DNA of 64,000 nucleotides, taken from Lepidurus packardi. Its lineage: Eukaryota; Arthropoda; Branchiopoda; Notostraca; Triopsidae. The position numbers and the translations under genes are program-made. Below are positions 50,559 to 60,837 of this stretch, piece by piece. The notes below the pieces were generated by a model that worked only from the letters and a program-made list of their open reading frames with translations, did not search any database and was not told the origin of the DNA. Positions within the stretch are counted from its first letter, which is position 1; every line of letters begins with the position of its first letter. The stretch spans positions 9,730,790-9,794,789 of the forward strand of contig JAKZAN010000002.1 of NCBI GenBank assembly GCA_023053545.1, in the 5' to 3' direction.

Positions 50559-51112
50559 TCAGTAAAAGTAGACTCCAAACGCTGCTACAACGCAAAATAG
50601 GGTGTCCTACATTACAAGAATTGAATTAATAATTTGTCAAGCAAAATTTGGGGTTATAAACATACTGTAATGAATGTATGACTAGCATAGTTATCTGCTT
50701 CAGCATCCCACATAACGTTGCTAGCCATCTGCACGCCTTCGCCTCTTTGTTCTCCAATTACAACTTGGACCACAAATTTGTACCTGTCATATCCTGAATC
50801 TGAAAAGGAAAAAGAAATAAGTTAATAGTAATAATATCGTATGATGAATTTACCTTTAAGCTTGATTTTAACCAAGTCTGCGATGGTAACTACCCATCTG
50901 GAGGCTTCTGCAGCATCATATATCTTTCCGCTAAGTTCTTCTGTGAGTATTACCTGCAGTAAAGTTTTCACAGCTTGGGAGCGAAACCTGTGATAAAATA
51001 AAATCAAACAGAAAAGACATGAATAAAAGACGGACTGCTAATAAGACATATACCTTTTCTCAGGATTGGGTCGAATCTGATATGTATACTCCTGTTCCTT
51101 GGCCTTTTGCAT
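50559..51112 (-). CDS. DYNLT2B: DYNLT2B/TCTEX1D2-type dynein light chain
   Basis: In other animals this Tctex-type light chain belongs to the dynein-2 motor for retrograde transport in cilia. Exons 51054-51112, 50854-50987, 50666-50799 and 50559-50606 give 124 residues. The start MQKAKEQEYTYQIRP follows an in-frame stop. The Tctex domain shows GYDRYKFVVQVVIGEQRGEG and WDAEADNYASHTF. The last exon is only 48 bases and encodes DTLFCVVAAFGVYFY, the expected C-terminus; without it the protein would end abruptly. The donor before it (gtatgt) is strong. Confidence 0.93.
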
Positions 51113-51812
51113 TCTTCATAAATTCTTCTGCATTCCCCGGTTTGCTGTTGATTTTCTTATGCGTGGTTACCAAAGCAACCCAAATTGGCGCCACGAACTT
51201 CCGCCATCTATATTGCGCATAAGAAGCGTCAATTTTTAGACTGAGTTGTTTTTTGCTGTTTTGCATATTTTGTTGGTCTTCTACCCATTAATGCTTACGT
51301 CACTATTTTTAACGAGTACGTAGTAGTTTACAAATTTAATTGGAGAGCTGACATGCACTTTGGTTTTGAAAAGTAAAAGAATAAAACAAAATCTGCTCCT
51401 TTGTCATAATCCAGATTCCGTTGTCTAGTACTTCAAGCTAGTCTTCCCATATATTTGCTATATCCTTTTCCTATATATTTCATGTATCTATACTCTGTAT
51501 TGGTATTTCAATGAGAACTTGCCCGCTTAACGTTTCGAGCGGCCACCTGACAGTGTGACGCACGCTGCTCCCGCCCGTAATGCCGGCGAAATAAAAGTAG
51601 GGGAATATCGACTAATTGAATGGTAAAAAAGCGTACAAGAAGTAAACTACTTGACAGCAATGTGCGTAAGAAACTGCCGTATTTGTTTAAAGAGGTTTCT
51701 GGCATTTCAATGCGGACTCCAATTATTTTTTAGGAACTTCATCTATTCTTTGTAAGGAGTCTCTTAAAATTTAAGCTCTACTACTTTAGGTTGACCAAAA
51801 ACAAGATTAGTT
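51113..51812. other. Intergenic between DYNLT2B and U2 snRNA
   Basis: This must contain the DYNLT2B promoter and the U2 promoter, including a proximal sequence element about 50-60 bases before 51813, which I cannot define without related U2 genes. No coding exon was recognised. Confidence 0.45.
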
Positions 51813-52000
51813 ATCGCTTCTCGGCCTTTTGGCTAAGATCAAAGTGTAGTATCTGTTCTTATCAGCTTAATATCTGATACGATTCCCATGTGGAATCCAG
51901 TATATTAAACTGATTTTTGGAAACTGGCGGAGTGCTGGGGCTTGCTCCACCTCCGCCGCGGGTTGGCCTGGTATTGCAGTACCTCCGGGATCGGCCCACT
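51813..52000 (+). ncRNA. U2: U2 spliceosomal snRNA
   Basis: The gene starts atcgcttctcggccttttgg and keeps the branch-point recognition sequence gtagta in aagatcaaagtgtagtatct. The arthropod form with three As (atcaaag) is present. The Sm-binding region gatttttgg is intact, followed by two 3' hairpins: cggagtgctggggcttgctc with its partner, and cctggtattgcagtacctcc. Length is about 188 bases; the exact 3' end is approximate. All core elements are intact, so it is probably functional. It lies alone rather than in a U2 array within this window. Confidence 0.95.
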
Positions 52001-53089
52001 CCCTCCGGGGAGAATAAACGATTAAAATTAATTGCCTTTTACGATTAAGTATTTTTGCTTTCCAAGTTCCCTTCATGTATCAGAAATGCAATCACAGTAT
52101 ACAGCAGAAGGGCGGTTGCGGATCAGTTATCCTTGATCCATTTGCATAGATGGAAAATTCTCGACATGCCATGACTGCGTTTTGCAGAATAGGCCAAGCC
52201 GCTTCCTCACAAATTTCCTCAGACAGCTGGTCGGCGAGCTAGCGCATCGAAAATCGACCCAGGGAATCATAGGAACCGTACATTCATCTTTTTATAATGC
52301 TCAAGCAAGTCTTACATGCTTAGGTTAACTTACAAACTCATACAATAGTGAGTTTTTTTAAATAAAAGGTTTGGCTATTCATGCCAAGACAGACAAATTA
52401 TAGAACAAACACTATGAGACGGCGTTCTAACCAAGTATTTCAGATTATCCTAGCTTTTATTTGTCAGTTGGCGTTGCTTTGCCAAAATCCTTATTGCTGC
52501 TTAAACTCATGACCATGTATTTTCGTCTCGTTTTTATATTTTCTTCGGCGCTTTTAGTAAATACAGTGCTTGTCCCCTTGATAGTGTTTATGTGGCTTCT
52601 AGGCTTTGTGTTTAATCAAACCATTTAATTATTTACATTAATATGGAAATTGGTCTAGTGGAACTCAAAATATAGTTAAAGATGCCAGTGAGAAGCACCC
52701 ATACTGGAAGCAATCGCCCGATACGACTGCGTTTCATCTGTTTAGAGTTAAAATTTTTATTAATTCATTGTAAGTCTTAGGAAATAGTGAAAACTACTTT
52801 TTTCTGATCCTTTTGTGAAAAATGATTGGCGAAAAAGCCTCCAGAAGCGAATACAGACTTAAAGCGTAACTAATTTGACCTGATTGGTACTTATGTATGG
52901 CCCTTATGATTGGCACTTAAGTATGTGGTCCGTAGGGACCATTTAGTTTGTCATTTTAAAAAGTTTATTGTATGTGAGAGCTTTTAATAAAAATAGTATA
53001 AACCAAACCATCTTCTTCTAATTATTTTTAAATGATTTTGACTCCTAAACAAAACTTAAAAAAGAATTTGTTTGGTACGTTTTGAAATA
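52001..53089. other. Intergenic, nothing recognised
   Basis: AT-rich DNA downstream of U2. No exon chain, RNA gene or clear repeat was seen. Confidence 0.5.
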
Positions 53090-53247
53090 CAGTGAAACCG
53101 CTTAACACAAAAAACCTGTTAACACAAAAAGGAATTCCCGTCCGGACAAACGCTATATGTAACTCCGTCTCTATCTGTTAGCACGAAATCCTTTTAACAA
53201 GAAAAAATATTCCGGTCCCTTCGGTTTCGTGTTCGGCTTTCACTGTA
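53088..53247. mobile_element. pogo/Tigger-like MITE, 156 bp
   Basis: The element spans 53090-53245. The left end is cagtgaaaccgcttaacac; the right end in reverse complement is cagtgaaagccgaacac. It is flanked by TA on both sides (53088-53089 and 53246-53247), the target of Tc1/mariner-superfamily elements, and the CAGTGAAAC ends are typical of the pogo/Tigger group. It carries no coding sequence, so it would depend on a transposase elsewhere. Confidence 0.85.
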
Positions 53248-53462
53248 ATACAAAGAAACACAATATGATTATATAAAACTCTAGGGAATATACGTGACAT
53301 AAGTCATACAATGTAAGTCCAGTCAATAATACAAGTCCTATTTTTATAAATCGAACAAAATATGTTTCACTACCTAAAGAGTATACTTTTCCACCAGAGT
53401 GTACACCGTATACTGGCTCAGTCCACATTTTATTTATAGAAGTTCCAACGCCACATAAATAT

Positions 53463-53537
53463 AAGCGTATGGCTGGGTGGATAAGGCACATGCGTTGTGA
53501 TCGGAAGGTCGTGGGTTCGAAACCCAGTCCAGGCAAT
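53463..53537 (+). repeat. tRNA-derived sequence (pseudogene or SINE head)
   Basis: The A-box tggctgggtgg is near consensus and the B-box ggttcgaaacc is perfect, spaced as in a tRNA. The 3' strand of the acceptor stem (tccaggca) has no pairing partner at the 5' end (the bases there are ataagcg), and the anticodon stem does not pair. It is therefore a tRNA relic or a SINE head, not an active tRNA gene. The following about 200 bases have no obvious A-tail. Confidence 0.55.
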
Positions 53538-55534
53538 TTATTTCGTTAAAAAAGCGAAATATTAAATGGCTTCCTTTCTCTGTGCGGTTCTTAAGCTTCC
53601 TATACCTATATTCGAAATTGTGAAGTTTCGGCATCACGAGCTCGAATATCGGGGATAGGAAGCCGAGCAGGGGAGTTGGGAACAGGGAAAGGGGCGAGGC
53701 TCTCAATTTTTCACGATTTTTGAAGGGGACCCCCTTGATACAGCATTATCCCTTATGGAGAAAAGCCCTGAAAACGCTTTCCCAGCTCGAAAAGGAGCCA
53801 CGCCCTCTTTTTGGCTCAATCCACCAATAGGATTAGTTTTTTTATATTGGCCACGCCCATTTTAGCGGATTTTTGAAAAATCTTGCACAAATTTTCCAAA
53901 TTTTAGCTTTTATTTCAAATACTACAAATCGTACAACAGAGACACTTTTGGAAACTAGATTTTACGGGGAAAATTTTGTGTACAACAAACAAGCAAATAA
54001 GGAATTCCGTGGGGAAAGAAAAAATCTCATTTGTATAATTTTAGAATTCAATTCTTACAAGAAACAGCACTAGAATAGCACTATGTTTGGGATGGATAAG
54101 CTTTTAAAAAAGCAAAATGGTTTAATTGCGTACGACATGGTTAACGTCTAGAAGAAGTCGGGAAAACAAAAGTTACAATTATACTCAATTCTTTAAAAGT
54201 TATACAATAATACACACAGACGAACCCAAAAGCTGCTCTGTTGAACATCGCGATCCTTCCAATGTGTCAGTCTTGCCTTAAAGTAGAACAACCTCAGATG
54301 GAAGGGTTAATAATTGAAATCATATTTAAATAATAATTGAATTAATAATTGAAATGTATATAACCACTAGACTCAGAGACAGAAGAAACATCGGTATATG
54401 AAGAGCAACAAATAATCTTATTCCGGTTCGTCGAATTTTCTTCAAAAACCAAAAATTCAAGGGGTTTGCAGCTAGCGTAGAGCTTCGTTCACCAAGGAAC
54501 CGATTTACGAACCCTTTGTCCAAACCCGAAAACCACGAATGTTAAATAACACATAAGGTAAATTGATTACGTCAGAATTCATACAAACACAGGGCAGATT
54601 ATATATTACCAAGAGATTCGTTCAGTTACGGATTTGGTAGTTCTTCCAGCGTTTAAAATGCACAATCCAAGAACTTTAATCTCCATCGTGGTACAATCTT
54701 GGCCGTCCACACGAACAATTCGACAGAAGAACGACACGTGTCTAGCCCTCTCAGGAATAAATGGGATATTGAACTGACGAGATCACTGTCTAACCACACA
54801 GAGATTCAAACATCAAGCTGAGTTAATAATTACGCCATATGGAGGATGGAACCACGACGCAAGGAGGACTGACCTAGTTAATTCCTTTTATTATTACGGG
54901 TGTATTCTATTCTATTAAACTATTCAATACATTTTTAAACAATCCTTTCTTCAATCCCATACATAACTGTCCCACGTGGCACTCCATGTTTTCACTCAGC
55001 TTCATTTGCAAAACAGGCGAAAAATTAAGGATATCTCTCATAAAAACTAAAAATAGTAATAGTACTTGCGATCTGGAGCGGACAAACACTGACGAAAGAA
55101 TAAACGCACCGGGATCTTGTCTTATCTTGCCCAGCCTAAATTTTACAAAACTTAATAAAACGTTCAAACACATTCAAACGTCTGAAATTAAACACCGCAC
55201 TCAAAACACTCCCAAAATTCACAAACGAAGCTAAAGAAATACTTACGGATCAACAGGAATGTTCTGCGTAACAAAAAATAGAGTAAATTATCCAAAATTA
55301 GCTTAAAAACACAACTATCCTAAAAGATAACAATGACAACAGGTTCCACTTGTACGTCCAACTCCGTCGGCAGCGCGAGCGCGACTGAGGACGGCTTGCT
55401 GAATGGTGTACAAAATTTCTGGAGAACCTGGCGAAGGGTACGGATAGGGTATGATGCAAAGTTTGTTAAGTATAAATATAACATTAGTTTGGAGTTTTTT
55501 TGCTTCTGCATAGAACATACTCTTTTATTTAAAC
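53538..55534. other. Intergenic, unassigned; possible unrecognised exons on minus strand
   Basis: No gene could be assigned. Two minus-strand stretches, about 54610-54773 and 55315-55518, have open frames bounded by reasonable splice sites, but I recognise no family in them and they are treated as a finding only. The DTD1 promoter must lie at the high end. Confidence 0.4.
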
Positions 55535-56263
55535 ATGAAAGCTCTAATTCAGCGTGTTATTCAAGCAAAGGTTACAGGTGAGGATATTTTTCTTCTTAAA
55601 AGTTTTCCTTCATCAGACTTCATTAGTTGGCCAGGAGGTTGTAGGCGAGATAGGAGGAGGTTTATGCGTTTTCATCGGAATAGGCAAAGACGACGTGGCT
55701 AGTGATATAGATTATATGTAAGTACATTACTTTACACACATTCGGCCGAAATATGTTAGTATCACTTATTTCTACAAAAAATTCTAAAACATACATAACT
55801 AGAATTATTTCATTTATTTTTTACACCAGTGTTCGGAAAATATTGAGTCTCCGGTTGTTCGAGAGCGAAGATGGCAAAAAGTGGGATAAAACTGTGGTTG
55901 AATGTGACCAAGAAATCCTCTGTGTTAGTCAATTTACGCTTTATCATACCTTAAAAGGAAACAAGCCCGATTTTCGGAATGCAATGCCAGCAGATCAGTC
56001 GCAAGCCACGTACAATGAAGTGGTAGACCGTTTGAAGCGAAGTTACATACCTGAACGAATTAGAGGTATTTATTTAGTTCGTCACGTAAATTGTTTTGCG
56101 CAATTCTCTAATTTATTTCTGTAATCTAGAGGGGAGATTTGGAGCTTACATGCAAGTGCATATACAAAACGATGGTCCTGTCACGATACAATTGGAATCC
56201 CCTGTACCTCAATCTAAACAAGGAAAAAAACCTAAAGCAATACCTATTTCAGCTGCTGAATAA
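55535..56263 (+). CDS. DTD1: DTD1, D-aminoacyl-tRNA deacylase
   Basis: DTD removes D-amino acids (and glycine from tRNA-Ala) mis-attached to tRNA, using RNA-based catalysis at a dimer interface. Exons 55535-55577, 55627-55717, 55830-56065 and 56130-56263 give 167 residues. The start MKALIQRVIQAKVT, the family motif SQFTLY, and the cross-subunit Gly-Pro motif in NDGPVT are all intact. The C-terminal tail after ESPVPQ is shorter than in the vertebrate enzyme. The stop codon overlaps a polyadenylation hexamer (aataaa at 56259-56264). Confidence 0.96.
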
Positions 56264-56413
56264 AACTGTCCAGTTTACGAGTTATACGTTTGCGTATTTC
56301 AGGATGTAAAGTACGGTGTATTGAAACTCAAGGGTAAAAAGGGACTAGTCTGGAAAACAGCGAAAATGTAGCCTACAGAGAGGAGATTGACACTGTTTCT
56401 GGCACGTGCAAAA

Positions 56414-58758
56414 TCAAACAAGGCAAAAATCATAATTATCTGGCTCAGGCGGAATAGGAGGCGGTTCCTCAGGAGTGTCAATGCCTTCCACGTCTAGCAA
56501 TCGCAGTTTAATTTCCATTCCCAATAAGATGTCCAGATCACTGGTGGCTTCCTTACTTGTCATTTCTGAGCCTAAAGTGCGCACATTGAAAATCACGATT
56601 TTTTAATACGAAATTTTACCCAGCAAAGCATTGATACCATCCGTCCAATAATCGTATATTTTCTCATCAGGCGCAACAAAATCCAGTGATCCTCCACTTT
56701 CATTGGAATCCAAAATAAGAGAAAATGCTAACTGTGCGGTAGACTTCTTATTCCTAGAAGTTAAAAAAATTACGTTCCCTTAGTTAACTTTTAGGTAATG
56801 CTTTACTTGGCTTCTTTCATATGAGGACATTCTTTGCGTACCAGCAAAGCTTTGATATCGATGACGGGCAGTTTATTAGGCAAATCTTCAAACGCAGGAA
56901 TGGTTTTCTCATCGCAGTCGCCATAGTGGAATACTTTGTGATTAGGGGAAAGACGAATGTACCAAAATTTGTCTTTGGTTCTCTACATTGTAAAGAATAT
57001 AGTAAATTCAGTGGGGGGGAAAGGCAAACCGAAATCTTGATAATATACTTGACTTCTTAGCGGATACTTCTGGAAGCGCGTGCCATCGACCAGAAAGCCA
57101 AGCCTCTGCTGTTGCACTAATTCTGTCATCTCTGGCGTGATTTGCTTTTTGAGCTCAACAATAGGCTTCGCAGTGGATTCCCATTCTTCGCGGTTCGTGC
57201 GCTCTTGTTGTCGCAGATTCGTGATTTCCGTATAGGTTAATATGGCTAGTTTACTCTTAAAAGCGTCTAACGTAGTAGGTGAAGATGATAAAGCTCTCGT
57301 AATCTGCTCGCGCACAACATTAAAGACTTTTACAAAGTCTTCCACTGTGGCACGCATTTCGCGCCAGGTTTTGTTCACAAGGATGATGCATATGCAAAAA
57401 AATTCCTCAAAGGGATGGTCGCTATTGAAAAACATGGGATGGAAAGATTGGCCTTGTTCATTAGGAGGTTCGCCAATTTTCAGAATCTCGCATAGTAATT
57501 TAGTTAGCTCGATGCTGGTGCGACCAAACGGACATTCATATTCGTCAGCGCGACAAGAATTTTCGAGGACAACTTTGGTAAATTTTTCAGGGTGGTATTG
57601 TGCAAAGTAGCTCATGTTATCTAATGCTAGAAGGCCTGGAGGCGTTTCTGCGAAGTCTAGCGCTGGATTAGTATCGTTTTTGAAGCCCAATTTGCGGTAG
57701 TCTTTCGTTGGAACACCGTGACGGCGGGCAGTACTATCGCTTTTCGTGCCCGCGTCAATATCAGAATCGAATGCTATACGGCGAAGTTCCTTAATTTTGT
57801 CCAACGCATCAACATCTTGCGGATCCATTTTCGTGTTCTTGCGGTTCTCGAGTAAGTTAAGCGTCAAGGTTTGCAAAACGTATAACTCATGAGACATTTC
57901 GGAACCCATAGGTTCTGCGCTTTGGATAATGTTGCTGACCATGAAGTTGCGAATTTGGCGTGTGTTTAAAGTTTTGGCCATAACTTTGCGTTTTCCATCG
58001 TCAGCTTTTTGTAAGAGAGCGTTGATTAAAGCTACCGTATGTTGTTGGATTTGCGGCATGGTATTTTGTAAATTATTGGCTAGGCTTGGTAAGGTAGTTT
58101 CTCTCTCGACTTGGTTGTAGCCAGAAGAGCTGTTGAGCACCAGACTTCCCAAAATTTCGAGCGCTGCTTGTAGAGTTTTGGGATCCTGAGTGGCAGCTTG
58201 ACTGCTAATGTAACTAACCACTTTGTTGATGAAGGGTGGTTCCAAAACGTCCCAAGAGACAATTCCATGATCCATTAGATCAATAAATGAGAGCAATGCA
58301 TAAGCAAGGATTTCGCCAGTTAATTTACCGCCTTCGATGGCTGAGACTAAAAGGCTTAAACCTTGCTTATTAATGAATTCCGAGGCAAAGGTTATATCAG
58401 GACTGGACTTGCTCAGGTGTTTCAGTGCTGTCAATTTATCTTCGACGGCAGTTTGGGCCATTTTTTCCAGAATAACTTCGGCAGATTTAGAAGGCGATAA
58501 AACAAGACCCAAGACAGATCCATTTTTAACTTCTTGGCGGTTTTTCTCGGTAATGTAGTTTTGGGAATTGTCTGCAAATTGCAGGGCGTACTGTTCAGGG
58601 TTGGTCAGTTCCCAGCTGTTGGACAAGTCGTGAATGATTGCAGCCAAAGACTGTTTTTGGTCGAAGACAATGAGCTGAGCAATTTTCCCATCATGTTGAA
58701 CAGCAATCTTGACGACGTTAACGTCAACTATCTGCGGTTTGGAAATCCTTGTTGTCAT
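56414..58758 (-). CDS. ELMO: ELMO (engulfment and cell motility protein, CED-12 family)
   Basis: ELMO binds DOCK proteins to activate Rac in phagocytosis and cell migration. Four exons (57049-58758, 56807-56982, 56620-56753, 56414-56571) give 725 residues, matching the usual 720-730. The first exon alone codes for 570 residues: an N-terminal Ras-binding region ([15 protein letters not shown]...), armadillo-like repeats, and the ELMO domain around residues 320-480. The next exons encode the PH domain ([20 protein letters not shown]). The C-terminus [14 protein letters not shown] is the proline motif that contacts the DOCK SH3 domain. It is tail to tail with DTD1, with only 150 bp between stops. 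Confidence 0.96.
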
Positions 58759-59386
58759 TTTCCACGTTTACTATACGCCCAAAAAATACCCAAACAAGTG
58801 TACATATACCATAAGTAACAATTTGCTTTTATCTATGATTGATGGCTATTACTTGCAACAGCAACGGAATTGTATTAGTGCTTATCCATGGTGATTATGT
58901 GTACGCATGTAAATAGGATCAAAACCTTCATGAGGGAGTGGTTTTCACTTGCAAACTCAACACGTTCTCCAGAGAAAACTGACAACCTTTGTCGTATTAA
59001 CCAGTATCAAAACATAACAGTTGTGTGTCACGTTTTGATCGTTTTTGACCAAGTACAAGTTTTTCGATGAAGTACAAGTTTTAACAATTCTCGTCAACGA
59101 AAGTTGCTGAGAACCTTTAATCTAACATAGTTTATTTCCAATTCAACTACCAATTTTCAACTCGAATTTTCAACTAATGTCCTCCGGTAAAAACCGCAAG
59201 TGCCATATATGACACTTGTTTGTCAGTTTTTCCGGCTTGGGAAACTGACTGCATCCAGTTCGCCATCTAGCATGGAGCAGTGATACTTGGTAACCTGATC
59301 TGCGCAGTGTTGTGTTGGTAAACAGGGCTGTGTTGTGGTGAAAAACGTTTGATTACTTAAGAGTTAAGCGGGGGAAAGAACAGTAA
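58759..59386. promoter_or_regulatory. Divergent promoter region of ELMO and MYD88
   Basis: This is 628 bp between two opposed start codons. No TATA box was found on either strand. No other gene is visible. Confidence 0.35.
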
Positions 59387-60837
59387 ATGGCTCTTGACGA
59401 CATAACTTCTACAACTACTTCCTTGGGATGTCTACGCCCTTCAACTTTACACTTTCTGGGTTTAACCCTGAACCCCAGAAAAATCCTTTTGACAGAGGAT
59501 AAATTGCTCAGGTATACATAACATTCCGTTTGAATCTCGTGTTCTGAACGCTCAGCTAATGTACCGTAATAATGTATTTTGTTTCTTGCTTGGAAAAAGG
59601 GATTGGAGAGGTCTTGCTGAGCTGTCTGGATTTAGTGCCTTAGATATGGGAAGGATAGAGCAAGTTAACAATCCCGTCGCTGAAGTAGTAAGAAAATTGT
59701 CTGGAGGACAAACCACCATTGGACAGTTCCTCGCCATGCTCGAAAGAATGGATCGATACGACGTTATTGACGATAGCCTTATTCTTATCAGTAAATATAA
59801 GTTATAGGTTCAAGTATTATTAGAATGTCTAATTATTTCTTTCTTTGCAGCTGACGATATTGCTTTCTATATGCAGCGCTTATCCAAAGGTCTTGACCAG
59901 ACTCTCCAAGCTCGTTCACAATCTTGCTTATTATTGGAAAACGATATTGCCTCCGTGAATTCTATTCCGACTTACGATGCCTTCGTTGCCTATGCCGAGG
60001 AAGATAGAGATTTTGTGGATGAGCTAATTGGGAAATTGGAGGGAGAGTACGGGCTTAAAGTAGACTAATGTTTTAACTTAGAATGCGTCAAACTTGACTT
60101 ACCATTTTTGTGATTGCAGTTATGTGTCAAAGACAGAGATTTGCTTGCTGGTCTTGCGTTCGAACATCAAGAGGTGGCAGAAATTGTTTCTTCTAAATGC
60201 AGGTATCTGTTGCCGATACTTTCACCGTCTTTTCTTCAGTCCGAAGCAAACAAATTTGTGATCGCTTTTGCCGAAGCTCTGGGAATAGGTGTGTTTCACT
60301 TTCATTACCTAAGTACTTTTTCTAATTAATGTTAAATGCTCAGAAAAAGGATGCCGCAAAATCGTCCCATGCGTTTACAAAACTTGCCCTTTACCCAAGT
60401 CTCTATCGTATTATTCGCGGCTCGACTTCACAAAAGCTAATCACCATTGGGATTTCTGGGAAAAAATGCGTCGTTCTCTTATGAGTTCGCCTTCCGCTAA
60501 ACTTGACTCGCCGTACCCGTAAGCCCAAGTTAATAGATTTTATTTACTTATAGTAATGGCCGTCTTTTAAAGCAGTGACGTTGGGGATTATCCAAACCAA
60601 ATAGCATACAGACAGCCCGAAGCGGCCGTAGTTTCAAGCTTCGATACCACTTCCTTGGCTAGAGATGAAGCAAGCCGGGGTCTTAGCACCGATGACAGTG
60701 TGGCCTCTGTCATTAGAGATTCGGCCAGAAAAGAGAAAGCCGCACCCAACTCCACAACTAGATGGCTTAGAAAACTTGTAAGTAAATCTGAAAAAAACAA
60801 GACCCGGAAGAAAGAAGGCAAGGCCGTTGCACTTTGA
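59387..60837 (+). CDS. MYD88: MYD88, adaptor with death and TIR domains
   Basis: MyD88 links Toll/IL-1-type receptors to downstream kinases in innate immunity. Six exons (59387-59511, 59600-59790, 59851-60059, 60120-60288, 60344-60518, 60576-60837) give 376 residues. The death domain covers about residues 20-115 (RDWRGLAELSGFSALDMGRIEQ). The TIR domain runs from about 145: box 1 YDAFVAYAEEDRDFV, box 2 CVKDRDLLAG (177-186), and box 3 with FW at 269-270. In box 2, A185 stands where most TIR domains have the BB-loop proline. About 85 residues after the TIR domain form a polar, lysine-rich tail not typical of vertebrate MyD88. Confidence 0.94.

Noticed and set aside
51060-51266. 68-codon minus-strand frame over the DYNLT2B first exon
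   Set aside because: It is in a different frame; the Tctex sequence (YTYQIRPNPEKRF) starts from the ATG at 51112 after an in-frame stop.
53463-53537. Functional tRNA gene
   Set aside because: The acceptor stem and anticodon stem do not pair, despite good A and B boxes.
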